A DNA stretch of 18,438 bases, from the NCBI GenBank assembly GCA_964415435.1, contig CAYPZT010000021.1, positions 1 through 18,438 of the forward strand, written 5' to 3'. Positions 6,442 to 12,194 of this stretch are shown piece after piece. The DNA comes from CAYPZT01 sp964415435 (GTDB taxonomy: Bacteria > Patescibacteriota > Microgenomatia > UBA1406 > GWC2-37-13). The translations under genes were made by a program, and so were the position numbers. Below the pieces are notes generated by a model. The model was given only the letters and a program-made list of their open reading frames with translations, was not told where the DNA came from and ran no database searches. The number at the start of each line of letters is the position of its first letter. The stretch's first letter is position 1.

Positions 6442-6514
6442 TTTCTCAACAAGTTAGACTAGAGAAGGGCAATGATCTTACCGTCCTTTAGTCTAACTTG
6501 CGAGAAACTTTTTT
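6442..6514. repeat. Long inverted repeat upstream of the membrane-protein pair
   Basis: The left arm 6442-6461 contains TTTCTC plus AAGTTAGACTA; the right arm 6489-6507 contains TAGTCTAACTT plus GAGAAA. Seventeen base pairs form around a small asymmetric bulge, with a 27-nt loop. Six Ts follow on the plus strand (6509-6514), giving a terminator-like look in that direction, though no plus-strand gene precedes it. Confidence 0.5.
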
Positions 6515-6563
6515 AGGTTTTCCGCGAGTTGTCAAAGTGCAGTTTGCGCTCATTTTCGTCCAT

Positions 6564-6595
6564 AAAAAAAGCCAGACATGCTTTACGTCCGGCTT
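6564..6595 (-). terminator. Intrinsic terminator, minus strand
   Basis: On the minus strand AAGCCGGAC and GTCTGGCTT form a 9-bp stem with one mismatch and a 9-nt loop (arms 6587-6595 and 6569-6577). A run of seven Us follows (6564-6570, partly shared with the stem). The only upstream transcript visible is the mini-ORF. Confidence 0.65.
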
Positions 6596-6617
6596 AGGAT
6601 GTGGATGATGCAAACAT
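6594..6617 (-). CDS. Possible 7-codon leaderless mini-ORF
   Basis: Minus-strand ATG 6617 opens a 7-codon frame MFASSTS ending in TAA, which overlaps the first bases of an intrinsic terminator. An extended -10 (TGGTATAAT) ends exactly 6 nt before the ATG. The predicted transcript is only about 55 nt. It could be a micropeptide mRNA, a small RNA or an attenuator-like leader. Chance arrangement is possible, so confidence is low. Confidence 0.3.
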   Translation of the reverse strand: MFASSTS

Positions 6618-6623
6618 GGTCAT

Positions 6624-6632
6624 ATTATACCA
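6624..6632 (-). promoter_or_regulatory. Extended -10 promoter for the mini-transcript
   Basis: Minus-strand TGGTATAAT matches the extended -10 consensus TGnTATAAT exactly, with no good -35. It fires toward the 7-codon ORF and terminator. Confidence 0.4.
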
Positions 6633-6686
6633 AACACTATAGGTTGGGGTCTGAAATGCATGGAACTGTGGGTGAATATAGGAGCA

Positions 6687-6715
6687 TTGATTGTAATAAA
6701 CCTATAGTATATAAT
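6687..6715 (+). promoter_or_regulatory. Promoter for the methyltransferase-like operon
   Basis: TTGATT (6687-6692), 17 nt, TATAAT (6710-6715). The start site would be about 6722, giving a leader of only about 5 nt before ATG 6727. Confidence 0.6.
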
Positions 6716-6726
6716 ATGTCTGTATT

Positions 6727-7248
6727 ATGGCTGAAAGACCTCTTCCAAAACCGCAAAAAGATAGACCTCGATCTGCCTTTGAAAGCATGGCTACTGGGTA
6801 CGGGTTCTTATTTGAACAGATTAATGAATCTTTAGGAATTAATCCTGACACCATCACAACCATTACGGAATTTGGGTGTGGTCAAGGCGCTGCTACAACT
6901 GCACTCCTGAGAACATATCAAGATAGTCATATTCATGCACTTGATTATCATCGTATCTTAAACCCAGAGGTGGCAAGTGACCCACGTGTTGATTTTTATC
7001 AAGGCCTATTTGTAGATCTATTAAGAAGCGGACTTCCACCGGCCCAGATTAGTGTATTGGGAGCGATGTCTATGGATCATGGCTTTGATAGAGAAACTGT
7101 AAAGCTTTTAAAACAGTACACCCGCGGCCAACTGTTGGTAACGTATGGCGATAATGCCGGTCTGGAGCAAACAGACTGGTTTAAAAAGTCGTTCACTCTC
7201 ATAAGCGAAGATCGAGGGCTTATTTATGCAACCTGGAGATCAGAATAA
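6727..7248 (+). CDS. Class I SAM-dependent methyltransferase-like protein
   Basis: The 173-aa protein begins MAERPLPKPQKDRPRSAFESMATGYG. Its core has motif I TITEFGCGQGAATTALL (about residues 44-60), then HIHALDYH with Asp at the end of strand 2, a PRVDFYQGLF step and LSVLGAMSMDHG at the motif IV position. At 173 aa it is close to a minimal Rossmann methyltransferase. The gene is followed by an unknown 258-aa protein after 6 nt, so the two are surely cotranscribed and may be functionally paired. The substrate is unknown. A different frame covers its 5' end but lacks any promoter or motif. Confidence 0.7.
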   Translation: MAERPLPKPQKDRPRSAFESMATGYGFLFEQINESLGINPDTITTITEFGCGQGAATTALLRTYQDSHIHALDYHRILNPEVASDPRVDFYQGLFVDLLRSGLPPAQISVLGAMSMDHGFDRETVKLLKQYTRGQLLVTYGDNAGLEQTDWFKKSFTLISEDRGLIYATWRSE

Positions 7249-7254
7249 TTTAAT

Positions 7255-8031
7255 ATGCCAGAACTTCCAAATACGTACGCAGAGTTACAAGCAGAGTGGT
7301 TTCATAATGTTGCCGGAAAACTTCATGCTCTTAAAGAGTTGTCTGGTACTGAATATCTCACATTCGGACCTCAATACAGAACAACGACACGCCGAGGTTT
7401 ACCGCTTCACATTTCAACTTTTATTTACCCGGATCAGTCGCAACGTAAATATAGTTGGGGTAAAGACGATCCCTCATTAATGGTAGATGCAGTCGCACAG
7501 TCCCTGAATGGAACTATTGAGGGGTTTCGCATAGGCGTAATCTATGGTAAGCGTGATAAACACATGACTGGACAAATAAATATGAGACAACGGAATATGG
7601 GATTCGCCACACCTCTCGAACTCGCTTTTATGGACGTAGTTAATCGCCTGACACCTCAGGTGGGCACGATAACTCAGTCAGTAGATGATCAAAATTTTCA
7701 TAACTTCCAATATTACGCAAAAGTCTTAAGTCCCGACGACGCTATGTTTCAGGAACTCGAGGATGAACGACTACGCTGGGAGCGGCTATATGGTCCAAAT
7801 GGATTACTAGGCTTTGATGAGAAAGGTAAACTGCAGTTTAAAGGAAACGGCATATCAAATCATCCGCTTGAAACTATTGATACAATAGATTTCCATTATA
7901 GAGAGGTTAAAAAAGGCAGAAGAACTCTGTATGAGATGACTGATGTAGGTGTTGCAACTATTACAGATCCTGTCCGACGAAATGCTGATCTTACTCAAGA
8001 ACTCAACTCCGTAATCATTCCCCAAATATAA
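7255..8031 (+). CDS. Uncharacterised 258-aa protein, second gene of the methyltransferase operon
   Basis: The product starts MPELPNTYAELQAEWFHNVAG and appears soluble, with mixed alpha/beta character. It has segments such as GPQYRTTTRRGLPLHISTF and GIGVIYGKR-like strands (FRIGVIYGKRDKHMTGQ), but no motif I can assign to a family. It begins 6 nt after the methyltransferase-like gene, so translational coupling is likely. Its stop is followed by an imperfect hairpin (ACAAGGCA 8031-8038 with TGCTTGT 8045-8051) that may mark the end of the operon. The linked gene suggests it could provide or bind the methylation substrate; that is inference only. Confidence 0.6.
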   Translation: MPELPNTYAELQAEWFHNVAGKLHALKELSGTEYLTFGPQYRTTTRRGLPLHISTFIYPDQSQRKYSWGKDDPSLMVDAVAQSLNGTIEGFRIGVIYGKRDKHMTGQINMRQRNMGFATPLELAFMDVVNRLTPQVGTITQSVDDQNFHNFQYYAKVLSPDDAMFQELEDERLRWERLYGPNGLLGFDEKGKLQFKGNGISNHPLETIDTIDFHYREVKKGRRTLYEMTDVGVATITDPVRRNADLTQELNSVIIPQI

Positions 8032-8074
8032 CAAGGCATTAATTTGCTTGTATTATGTGACCCCACGGGGATGG

Positions 8075-8087
8075 TTCGACAGGCTCA
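8075..8087. repeat. Left terminal inverted repeat of the GIY-YIG unit
   Basis: TTCGACAGGCTCA lies inside the imperfect palindrome GGTTCGACAGGCTCACC (8073-8089). It is the inverted partner of 8416-8428 with one difference (G/C versus A/T at one position). Confidence 0.7.
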
Positions 8088-8091
8088 CCAT

Positions 8092-8391
8092 TTACCCCAA
8101 GTATCTTCCGACTCGCTCACGGTTTTTACTCAGTTGTTTTAATAAATTTAGCTTGCCCTCAATGAGCGCTTTCTTCTTTGCGATAGTCCAGCCTTTTAAT
8201 TGTTTTTCACGCTTTTCTGCCAATTGTCTTGTTGGATACTCTTCCTTATAGATCAATTTAAAATTAGAAAACTCCTTAGTCGCAATGTTTTCTCTTCTTT
8301 TGTGTGAGGCAAATCTTTTTTGCAAATCACTGGTTAAACCAACATAATACGTTTTCTGATTGCAAAGAAGAATATAGATATGCCAGCTCAT
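8092..8391 (-). CDS. GIY-YIG endonuclease, single-domain
   Basis: The 99-aa protein is a stand-alone GIY-YIG nuclease of the UvrC/URI-like type. The GIY element is HIYIL (residues 4-8), YIG is YYVG (15-18), a conserved Arg is in KRFASH (Arg26), and the acidic catalytic helix is AEKREKQLKGW (Glu62 probable) followed by AKKKALIEG. Such single-domain proteins are nicking or cleaving nucleases and some behave as selfish elements. It fills nearly all of a 358-bp unit between inverted repeats beside tRNA-Glu. TATACT ends 6 nt before the ATG, and the right terminal repeat supplies the -35-like TCGACA. Family call strong; role in mobility inferred. Confidence 0.9.
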   Translation of the reverse strand: MSWHIYILLCNQKTYYVGLTSDLQKRFASHKRRENIATKEFSNFKLIYKEEYPTRQLAEKREKQLKGWTIAKKKALIEGKLNLLKQLSKNRERVGRYLG

Positions 8392-8397
8392 GTTTAC

Positions 8398-8427
8398 AGT
8401 ATAGTCGTAAAACCCTGAGCTTGTCGA
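8398..8427 (-). promoter_or_regulatory. Promoter of the GIY-YIG gene, partly inside the terminal repeat
   Basis: Minus-strand TCGACA (8422-8427), 18 nt, TATACT (8398-8403), then 6 nt to ATG 8391. The -35 is part of the right inverted repeat, so the element appears to carry its own promoter. Confidence 0.5.
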
Positions 8428-8428
8428 A
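8416..8428. repeat. Right terminal inverted repeat of the GIY-YIG unit
   Basis: TGAGCTTGTCGAA sits inside the imperfect palindrome CCCTGAGCTTGTCGAAGGG (8413-8431), which touches the 3' end of tRNA-Glu. Confidence 0.7.
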
Positions 8429-8431
8429 GGG

Positions 8432-8504
8432 TGACCCCACGGGGATTCGAACCCCGGTAGACAGGCTGAAAACCTGCCGTCCTAGGCCACTAGACGATGG
8501 GGCC
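8432..8504 (-). tRNA. tRNA-Glu (TTC anticodon)
   Basis: Read on the minus strand, the 73-nt gene folds as a cloverleaf. Acceptor GGCCCCA pairs with TGGGGTC, the D arm follows, the anticodon stem GCAGG/CCTGT encloses loop TTTTCAG (anticodon TTC), and the T arm is CGGGG-TTCGAAT-CCCCG. The discriminator is A and CCA is not encoded (CCC follows). Its 3' end is duplicated at 8057-8072. A possible TACAAT -10 lies at 8518-8523. Confidence 0.95.
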
Positions 8505-8563
8505 AGCAGCAGATAGCATTGTATCAAAATAGATACCTAAAATCTACTTTTCCTGCTGTCTTC

Positions 8564-8593
8564 TTGACATATCTACTGGATATGTATTAATAT
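8564..8593 (+). promoter_or_regulatory. Promoter for the SAM-riboswitch operon
   Basis: A perfect TTGACA (8564-8569), 18 nt, TAATAT (8588-8593). Transcription would start about 8600, just before the aptamer, giving an mRNA leader of about 128 nt, in contrast to the leaderless genes around it. Confidence 0.65.
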
Positions 8594-8603
8594 GTAATTT
8601 TCA

Positions 8604-8710
8604 AAATCAAGAGCGATGAGGAGAGATTTGGCTCGCCCGTACTCATCTAGCAACCGAGTTTGAAACAGAATCGCGGTGCTTCATCCAAGCGCGCTAAATG
8701 CGCAAGATTT
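8604..8710 (+). promoter_or_regulatory. SAM-I-clan (S-box-like) riboswitch aptamer
   Basis: The order and sequence of S-box core elements are present. P1 is AAATC (8604-8608) with GATTT (8706-8710), followed by AAGAG. P2 is GATGAG (8615-8620) with CTCATC (8642-8647), joined to GCAACC (8650-8655). P3 includes ACCG/CGGT (8653-8656, 8674-8677), followed by GGTGC...ATCC. P4 is GCGC-loop-GCGC (8691-8703), then AAGAT. A pseudoknot TTGG (8628-8631) with CCAA (8685-8688) replaces the usual UGG/CCA pairing. The kink-turn GA motif in P2 is not evident, so a SAM-IV or SAM-I/IV variant is possible. Confidence 0.8.
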
Positions 8711-8727
8711 GCCAATACTCGGAAAAT

Positions 8728-9660
8728 ATGCCGCTACTATTTGAGTCTCAAACAGTTGTAAATGAAGTCCACAACAGGATTCCCCATCTGCGGGATATCT
8801 CATACCCCGGCTCTGCGCCAGCCTCAGTATGGGCCCCGGCTCTTTGTACAGTAGCCAATCTTGTAAAGGAACACAATAAGACGGTCGAGAATGAGGATAC
8901 ATCTGTTTTCGGTGGAGAAGTGTATGACCGCGGTCTCGAAAATCTAACTGAGATGTATCTGGATGACAGAGCAGTGCTGCTCCTTGATGAAAAGGGCAAT
9001 CCTGCCTACTTCGGAGGGATGGAAAGAAAATTTTCAACGCAAGAGGAAGAACTGTTCGGAGTAGAGCTAGTGGAGTTCGTAAACTCTATAACCGCACCCG
9101 ACTTTAGGAACGGGAAAAACGGCAACGGCTTGGGCGTGGGTAAGGCGGGAACGTTACTTCGTCTTATTAAGGCATATGAAAAGTATGATCCTGAAAAGCT
9201 TCTCGTCTACTTCGAAACCGAAAGCGCACCTGTACTTTTCATCTATGAAAGTCTGAATCAGTTTGGCGGTATCGACCCTCCGTGGAATATGAAAAAGATC
9301 GATTTCAATGACCATCCCTATATATCCGCCATCACATGCCAATACAATGCACGGGGGCTCGACGACAAACATGACTGCTCGACGGTAAGAAGACCTCGAG
9401 AACTTTTCAACACCGCCCATTTCCAGGAGCTTAGAAACAGTCACACCTCTCCCATACTTAAGACTCACTGCACTCTGGTCGTCTCAGACGGTGAAAGAGC
9501 ATCTGGATTTGAAGATACATGCCGCAGTCTCCACGCACAGCTGGGGGACAGGCAGCCTGTATATATGGATCCGCAGGAAAATCTGACGAAAGATCATATT
9601 TTAAGAGGCTATTATTTTTTTGATGCTGTAAAATCACAACTGAATGGAAAACATAGTTAA
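8728..9660 (+). CDS. GNAT-like acyltransferase, riboswitch-controlled
   Basis: The product is 310 aa from ATG 8728. A GNAT-type acetyl-CoA site is suggested by GNGLGVGKAGTLLRLIKAYEKY (about residues 132-153) followed by LLVYFETESAPVLFIYESLNQFGG (158-181), which mirrors the R/Q-x-x-G-x-G loop and the closing YExxGF of GNAT proteins. The flanking N- and C-terminal regions are not recognised. A longer start at 8698 falls inside aptamer helix P4 and is rejected. The SD is weak (GGA, 5 nt before the ATG). It overlaps the next gene by 17 bp, so the pair is translationally coupled. The aptamer upstream implies control by SAM. GNAT assignment is moderate; substrate unknown. Confidence 0.55.
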   Translation: MPLLFESQTVVNEVHNRIPHLRDISYPGSAPASVWAPALCTVANLVKEHNKTVENEDTSVFGGEVYDRGLENLTEMYLDDRAVLLLDEKGNPAYFGGMERKFSTQEEELFGVELVEFVNSITAPDFRNGKNGNGLGVGKAGTLLRLIKAYEKYDPEKLLVYFETESAPVLFIYESLNQFGGIDPPWNMKKIDFNDHPYISAITCQYNARGLDDKHDCSTVRRPRELFNTAHFQELRNSHTSPILKTHCTLVVSDGERASGFEDTCRSLHAQLGDRQPVYMDPQENLTKDHILRGYYFFDAVKSQLNGKHS

Positions 9661-10696
9661 ATTATTTATCGATTTAGTCAGTATTAAAAGCCCTTCCGGT
9701 CAAGAAAAGACTATCGGCGCATTTATAAAAAAGTACCTCAAGTCAAGGGTGGACGAACTGTATGAAGATAGTTCAGGCAACATCTATGCAAAAAGGGGAG
9801 GTTACGGAAGTCCTATTCTGCTTTGTGCCCACATGGATACCGTACAGCCAGCCGGATCTTATGTGCCGCTTATCAAGAAAGGGGTTCTGCATGCCAATGG
9901 CAAATATGTTTTAGGTGCAGATGATAAAAGTGCAGTTGCAGTGATTCTCGATATCTTAAATGATCTCCGTCGGGAACCTGGGCATCGCTCTATTGAAATA
10001 CTCATCACGGTGCGTGAAGAGACAGATGGCGGTCTTCGATCTTTCCCCCGTAAAAAAATAAAAGCCAAAGAAGCACTTCTCGCCGACATAGCAAGACCCA
10101 TTGGAAGTGTTGTTACCGCCGCCCCGTACGTTGGTGGATACGGTATATCAGTCAGTGCACCCGGCAATCATGTCGGACTTACAACGACCTCCACGGTCCA
10201 TCCATTGCGGTTTCTTGAGGAGTTTATGACACAGATGAAATACGGCAGGGTGAGGGAGGACAGCATTCACAATATCGCTATAGTAAACATGGGGGAAAGC
10301 TATAACACGGTGTCCCAGTCACTTAAGTTTACCGGTGAACTGCGGACGTTTTCCAAAAGTTATAACAATTCCTTTTTTAACAAGCTGCAACATATAGTAA
10401 AGAAGATCGATACAAAGGTCGGTACCCGATCGAGAATAAGTCTCTACCCATACTGCATGGGTTATATTCTAAAAAAAACAGACCTCAGACGAATTCAGAA
10501 TGTATACAGCAGACTTTCTGTTAAGCCAAATCCTATCAGCGTGTTTTCTGTCGGTGATTTCAACATTCTTAAGGAGTGGGGAATTACACCCATTAATATA
10601 GGAACCGGCGGGAAAGACGCCCATACAACCTATGAATCTATCTCGATTCAATCGCTCATCAGGCTTAAGAATATATTTTTGGAGTACGTAAGGTAA
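9644..10696 (+). CDS. M20-family metallopeptidase, PepT-like
   Basis: The 350-aa protein has the binuclear-zinc M20 layout. HMDTV provides His63 and Asp65, GADDKSA the bridging Asp93 or Asp94, EE at 125-126 the catalytic base and ligand, ADIA Asp148, and the C-terminal NIGTGGKDAHTTYE His327. The start region ENIVKLFIDLVSIKSPSGQE is typical for the family. M20 enzymes are amino- or tripeptidases and deacylases; the PepT-like reading (peptide hydrolysis) fits best, while an ArgE/DapE-like deacylase role is possible given the GNAT-like neighbour. The gene is coupled to that neighbour by a 17-bp overlap and so should also respond to the SAM riboswitch. It is convergent with the channel-like gene, one base apart. 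Confidence 0.85.
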   Translation: MENIVKLFIDLVSIKSPSGQEKTIGAFIKKYLKSRVDELYEDSSGNIYAKRGGYGSPILLCAHMDTVQPAGSYVPLIKKGVLHANGKYVLGADDKSAVAVILDILNDLRREPGHRSIEILITVREETDGGLRSFPRKKIKAKEALLADIARPIGSVVTAAPYVGGYGISVSAPGNHVGLTTTSTVHPLRFLEEFMTQMKYGRVREDSIHNIAIVNMGESYNTVSQSLKFTGELRTFSKSYNNSFFNKLQHIVKKIDTKVGTRSRISLYPYCMGYILKKTDLRRIQNVYSRLSVKPNPISVFSVGDFNILKEWGITPINIGTGGKDAHTTYESISIQSLIRLKNIFLEYVR

Positions 10697-10697
10697 T

Positions 10698-11369
10698 TTA
10701 CTTTTCTTTGAGGCGTTTCGTCAAGTATTTAAGAGCATCTTTTGCACTCTCCTGCCCACCCAAACCAAAAGCTAAACCTCCAGCGATGGCAACCATTGCC
10801 ACGATTCCCGTAAAGAGAATGCGAACCAGATCTTGCGCAACACCAAGCTGATTAAGGACGATGAGAGCGGTGAAAAAAAGCGTCATCCATTTGGCGATGA
10901 GGGAAAAGGTGTTGGCGGATGAGGATCCGATCGTACCGATGCTGTGACGCACGACATCAGCGATAAGATTGGCAGTTATGAGTCCGACAAAACCGATAAT
11001 AACCGCAACTATGACGTTTGGTATATAAAGCAGGAGCTGGTTTAATATTACCGTGGCTCTGTTTAGCTGGAGCACTTCGAGGGTAGGCACCAAAAAAAGG
11101 ATTATTACAGTCCACCGTAACAATTCCGCGAATACTTCCTCCCACATCTTCACCTCATTGCGGTTCATAAGCCGCATCTTCTGCAGTATCACATCGAGTT
11201 TGAAAAAAGAAAAAAGAGTCAGAAGAATCCTTCTTAAAAGGCTGGAGAGAAAAATCCCAAGGAACAGTATAAAAATTCCTCCAAAAAAATTAGGAGCGTA
11301 GGTTACTACCCTTTGGAAAAAAGAAGATAGAATACCGTTTACAACTTCAAACATAGTTTGGCATATCAC
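10698..11369 (-). CDS. Mechanosensitive-channel-like TM-helix protein
   Basis: The 223-aa protein is highly hydrophobic, with about four TM segments (near residues 24-50, 84-101, 112-136, 156-206). The C-terminal AIAGGLAFGLGGQESAKDAL resembles the pore-lining TM3 and following turn of MscS, and the whole matches the conserved TM-helix family related to small mechanosensitive channels, without the MscS beta domain. The GTG start at 11369 overlaps the yraN TGA stop by 4 bp (GTGA), implying translational coupling; ATG 11354 is an alternative. It is last in the minus-strand run ppsA-eno-rplS-yraN. The channel function is inferred from family resemblance. Confidence 0.75.
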   Translation of the reverse strand: MICQTMFEVVNGILSSFFQRVVTYAPNFFGGIFILFLGIFLSSLLRRILLTLFSFFKLDVILQKMRLMNRNEVKMWEEVFAELLRWTVIILFLVPTLEVLQLNRATVILNQLLLYIPNVIVAVIIGFVGLITANLIADVVRHSIGTIGSSSANTFSLIAKWMTLFFTALIVLNQLGVAQDLVRILFTGIVAMVAIAGGLAFGLGGQESAKDALKYLTKRLKEK

Positions 11370-11722
11370 GGCAGTACTTCGTACTCTTTACAGCTTTGAA
11401 CCGAACCGTGACTTTCCAGTATTATAGCAAACACACATAAAGAATATTTGCGCTTAAAAAGATTATTCACAAGAAGGTAATACCTGATTGCATTTAAAAG
11501 AGAACGAAGTTTTAGTGGTGTAACTGCCTCATAGGGCAGTCCCTGACGCCTGCTGTAGCGTGTTTTTACCTCAACGAAATAGAGCTTTTCTCCTTTTTCG
11601 AAAATCAGATCAAGTTCACCGTAGCGAGCATGGAAGTTATGGTCCAATAACCTGTATCCCTGTTTCAAATAATACTGCCGTGCTATATGCTCTCCATAGT
11701 TTCCCGTGGTTTTATTGCTCAC
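11366..11722 (-). CDS. yraN: YraN family (UPF0102) endonuclease-like protein
   Basis: The 118-aa protein shows the UPF0102 signature: GNYGEHIARQYYLKQGYRLLDHNF, ARYGELDLIFEKGEKLYFVEVKTR (restriction-endonuclease-like Glu/Asp...Glu-x-Lys), and TPLKLRSLLNAIRYYL. The family has a nuclease fold with poorly known function, possibly in DNA processing. The start is GTG; minus-strand TATATT ends 6 nt before it, giving the leaderless spacing seen elsewhere. Neighbours rplS (upstream) and the TM-helix gene (4-bp overlap downstream) suggest a housekeeping operon; proximity of yraN to rplS is common in bacteria. Confidence 0.88.
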   Translation of the reverse strand: MSNKTTGNYGEHIARQYYLKQGYRLLDHNFHARYGELDLIFEKGEKLYFVEVKTRYSRRQGLPYEAVTPLKLRSLLNAIRYYLLVNNLFKRKYSLCVFAIILESHGSVQSCKEYEVLP

Positions 11723-11728
11723 AAAAGA

Positions 11729-11735
11729 AATATAG
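11729..11735 (-). promoter_or_regulatory. -10 box for yraN
   Basis: Minus-strand TATATT lies 6 nt before the GTG start. No good -35 is seen. A stronger TATAAT lies further upstream (about 11761-11766), which would give a leader of about 30 nt. Confidence 0.35.
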
Positions 11736-11769
11736 AGAAAAGCATCTGTATGCGCAGTCGATTATAGTC

Positions 11770-12147
11770 TTAAGAAGTTTTTTTCTTCGCAGCTGTTTTT
11801 TTCTTTGGAGTTTCTTTTATTTGCTGATAGAGCTTTGTACGAAGTTGCTGGTCGGAAAGGGTGCGGATGAAATAAAGCTTTGACTTTGTATAATTTGATT
11901 TTTTGACGAGACTCAACTCTTGAATGAATGGTGAAGACAAAGGAATCAGTCTCTCAACGCCGATGCCCGAACGTGTCATCTTGCGTACAGTTATTGTCTT
12001 GGAAGTTGGGGTAATGCCATTGATTTTGAGCACAATACCCTCAAAAAGCTGTAATCGCTCCTTGTTGTCTTCCTTAATGCGATAGTTGATTCGGATAGTG
12101 TCTCCGACTGCAAACTTGATATCTTTGTATGTTGTGCTATTGGCCAT
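11770..12147 (-). CDS. rplS: 50S ribosomal protein L19
   Basis: The 125-aa protein (from ATG 12147) has the L19 core: FAVGDTIRINYRIKEDNKERLQLFEGIVLKI, ITVRKMTRSGIGVERLIPLSSPFI and the S-KLYFIR segment (KSKLYFIRTLS). L19 lies at the 30S-50S interface. A Lys-rich C-terminal extension (residues about 112-125) follows the core. Upstream in-frame TTG at 12156 would be 3 codons longer; 12147 is preferred because it leaves MANSTTYKD, a normal L19 N-terminus, and a leader of about 5 nt. Its own promoter lies in the 47-bp gap after eno. Confidence 0.93.
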   Translation of the reverse strand: MANSTTYKDIKFAVGDTIRINYRIKEDNKERLQLFEGIVLKINGITPTSKTITVRKMTRSGIGVERLIPLSSPFIQELSLVKKSNYTKSKLYFIRTLSDQQLRTKLYQQIKETPKKKTAAKKKTS

Positions 12148-12158
12148 ATAGAACAAGT

Positions 12159-12187
12159 ATTATAGTTAATTGTGAGCCAAAATTCAA
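12159..12187 (-). promoter_or_regulatory. Promoter for rplS
   Basis: Minus-strand TTGAAT (12182-12187), 17 nt, TATAAT (12159-12164), 11 nt to ATG 12147. The whole promoter sits in the short eno-rplS gap, so rplS can be expressed independently. Confidence 0.6.
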
Positions 12188-12194
12188 AGGTAAT

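Larger units (their letters stand above)
8057..8446. mobile_element. GIY-YIG mini-element inserted beside tRNA-Glu
   Basis: A 16-bp direct repeat GTGACCCCACGGGGAT occurs at 8057-8072 and at 8431-8446; the second copy is the 3' end of tRNA-Glu plus one flanking base. The 358 bp between (8073-8430) begin GG-TTCGACAGGCTCA and end TGAGCTTGTCGAA-GG, an inverted repeat matching at 12 of 13 positions, and contain only a GIY-YIG nuclease gene. This is the geometry of an element attached at a tRNA 3' end, or of an insertion with a 16-bp target duplication. No integrase or transposase is present. Confidence 0.7.

Noticed and set aside
6442..6514. Rho-independent terminator for a plus-strand gene
   Set aside because: It has a stem and six Ts on the plus strand, but no plus-strand gene precedes it and the loop is 27 nt; reported as an inverted repeat instead.
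8604..8710. T-box or other amino-acid leader
   Set aside because: No T-box antiterminator sequence or specifier loop is visible, while the GCAACC/GGTGC/AAGAG core fits the SAM clan.
8698..8727. Longer start (ATG 8698) for the GNAT-like gene
   Set aside because: This ATG sits in helix P4 of the SAM aptamer; ATG 8728 lies just after the aptamer.
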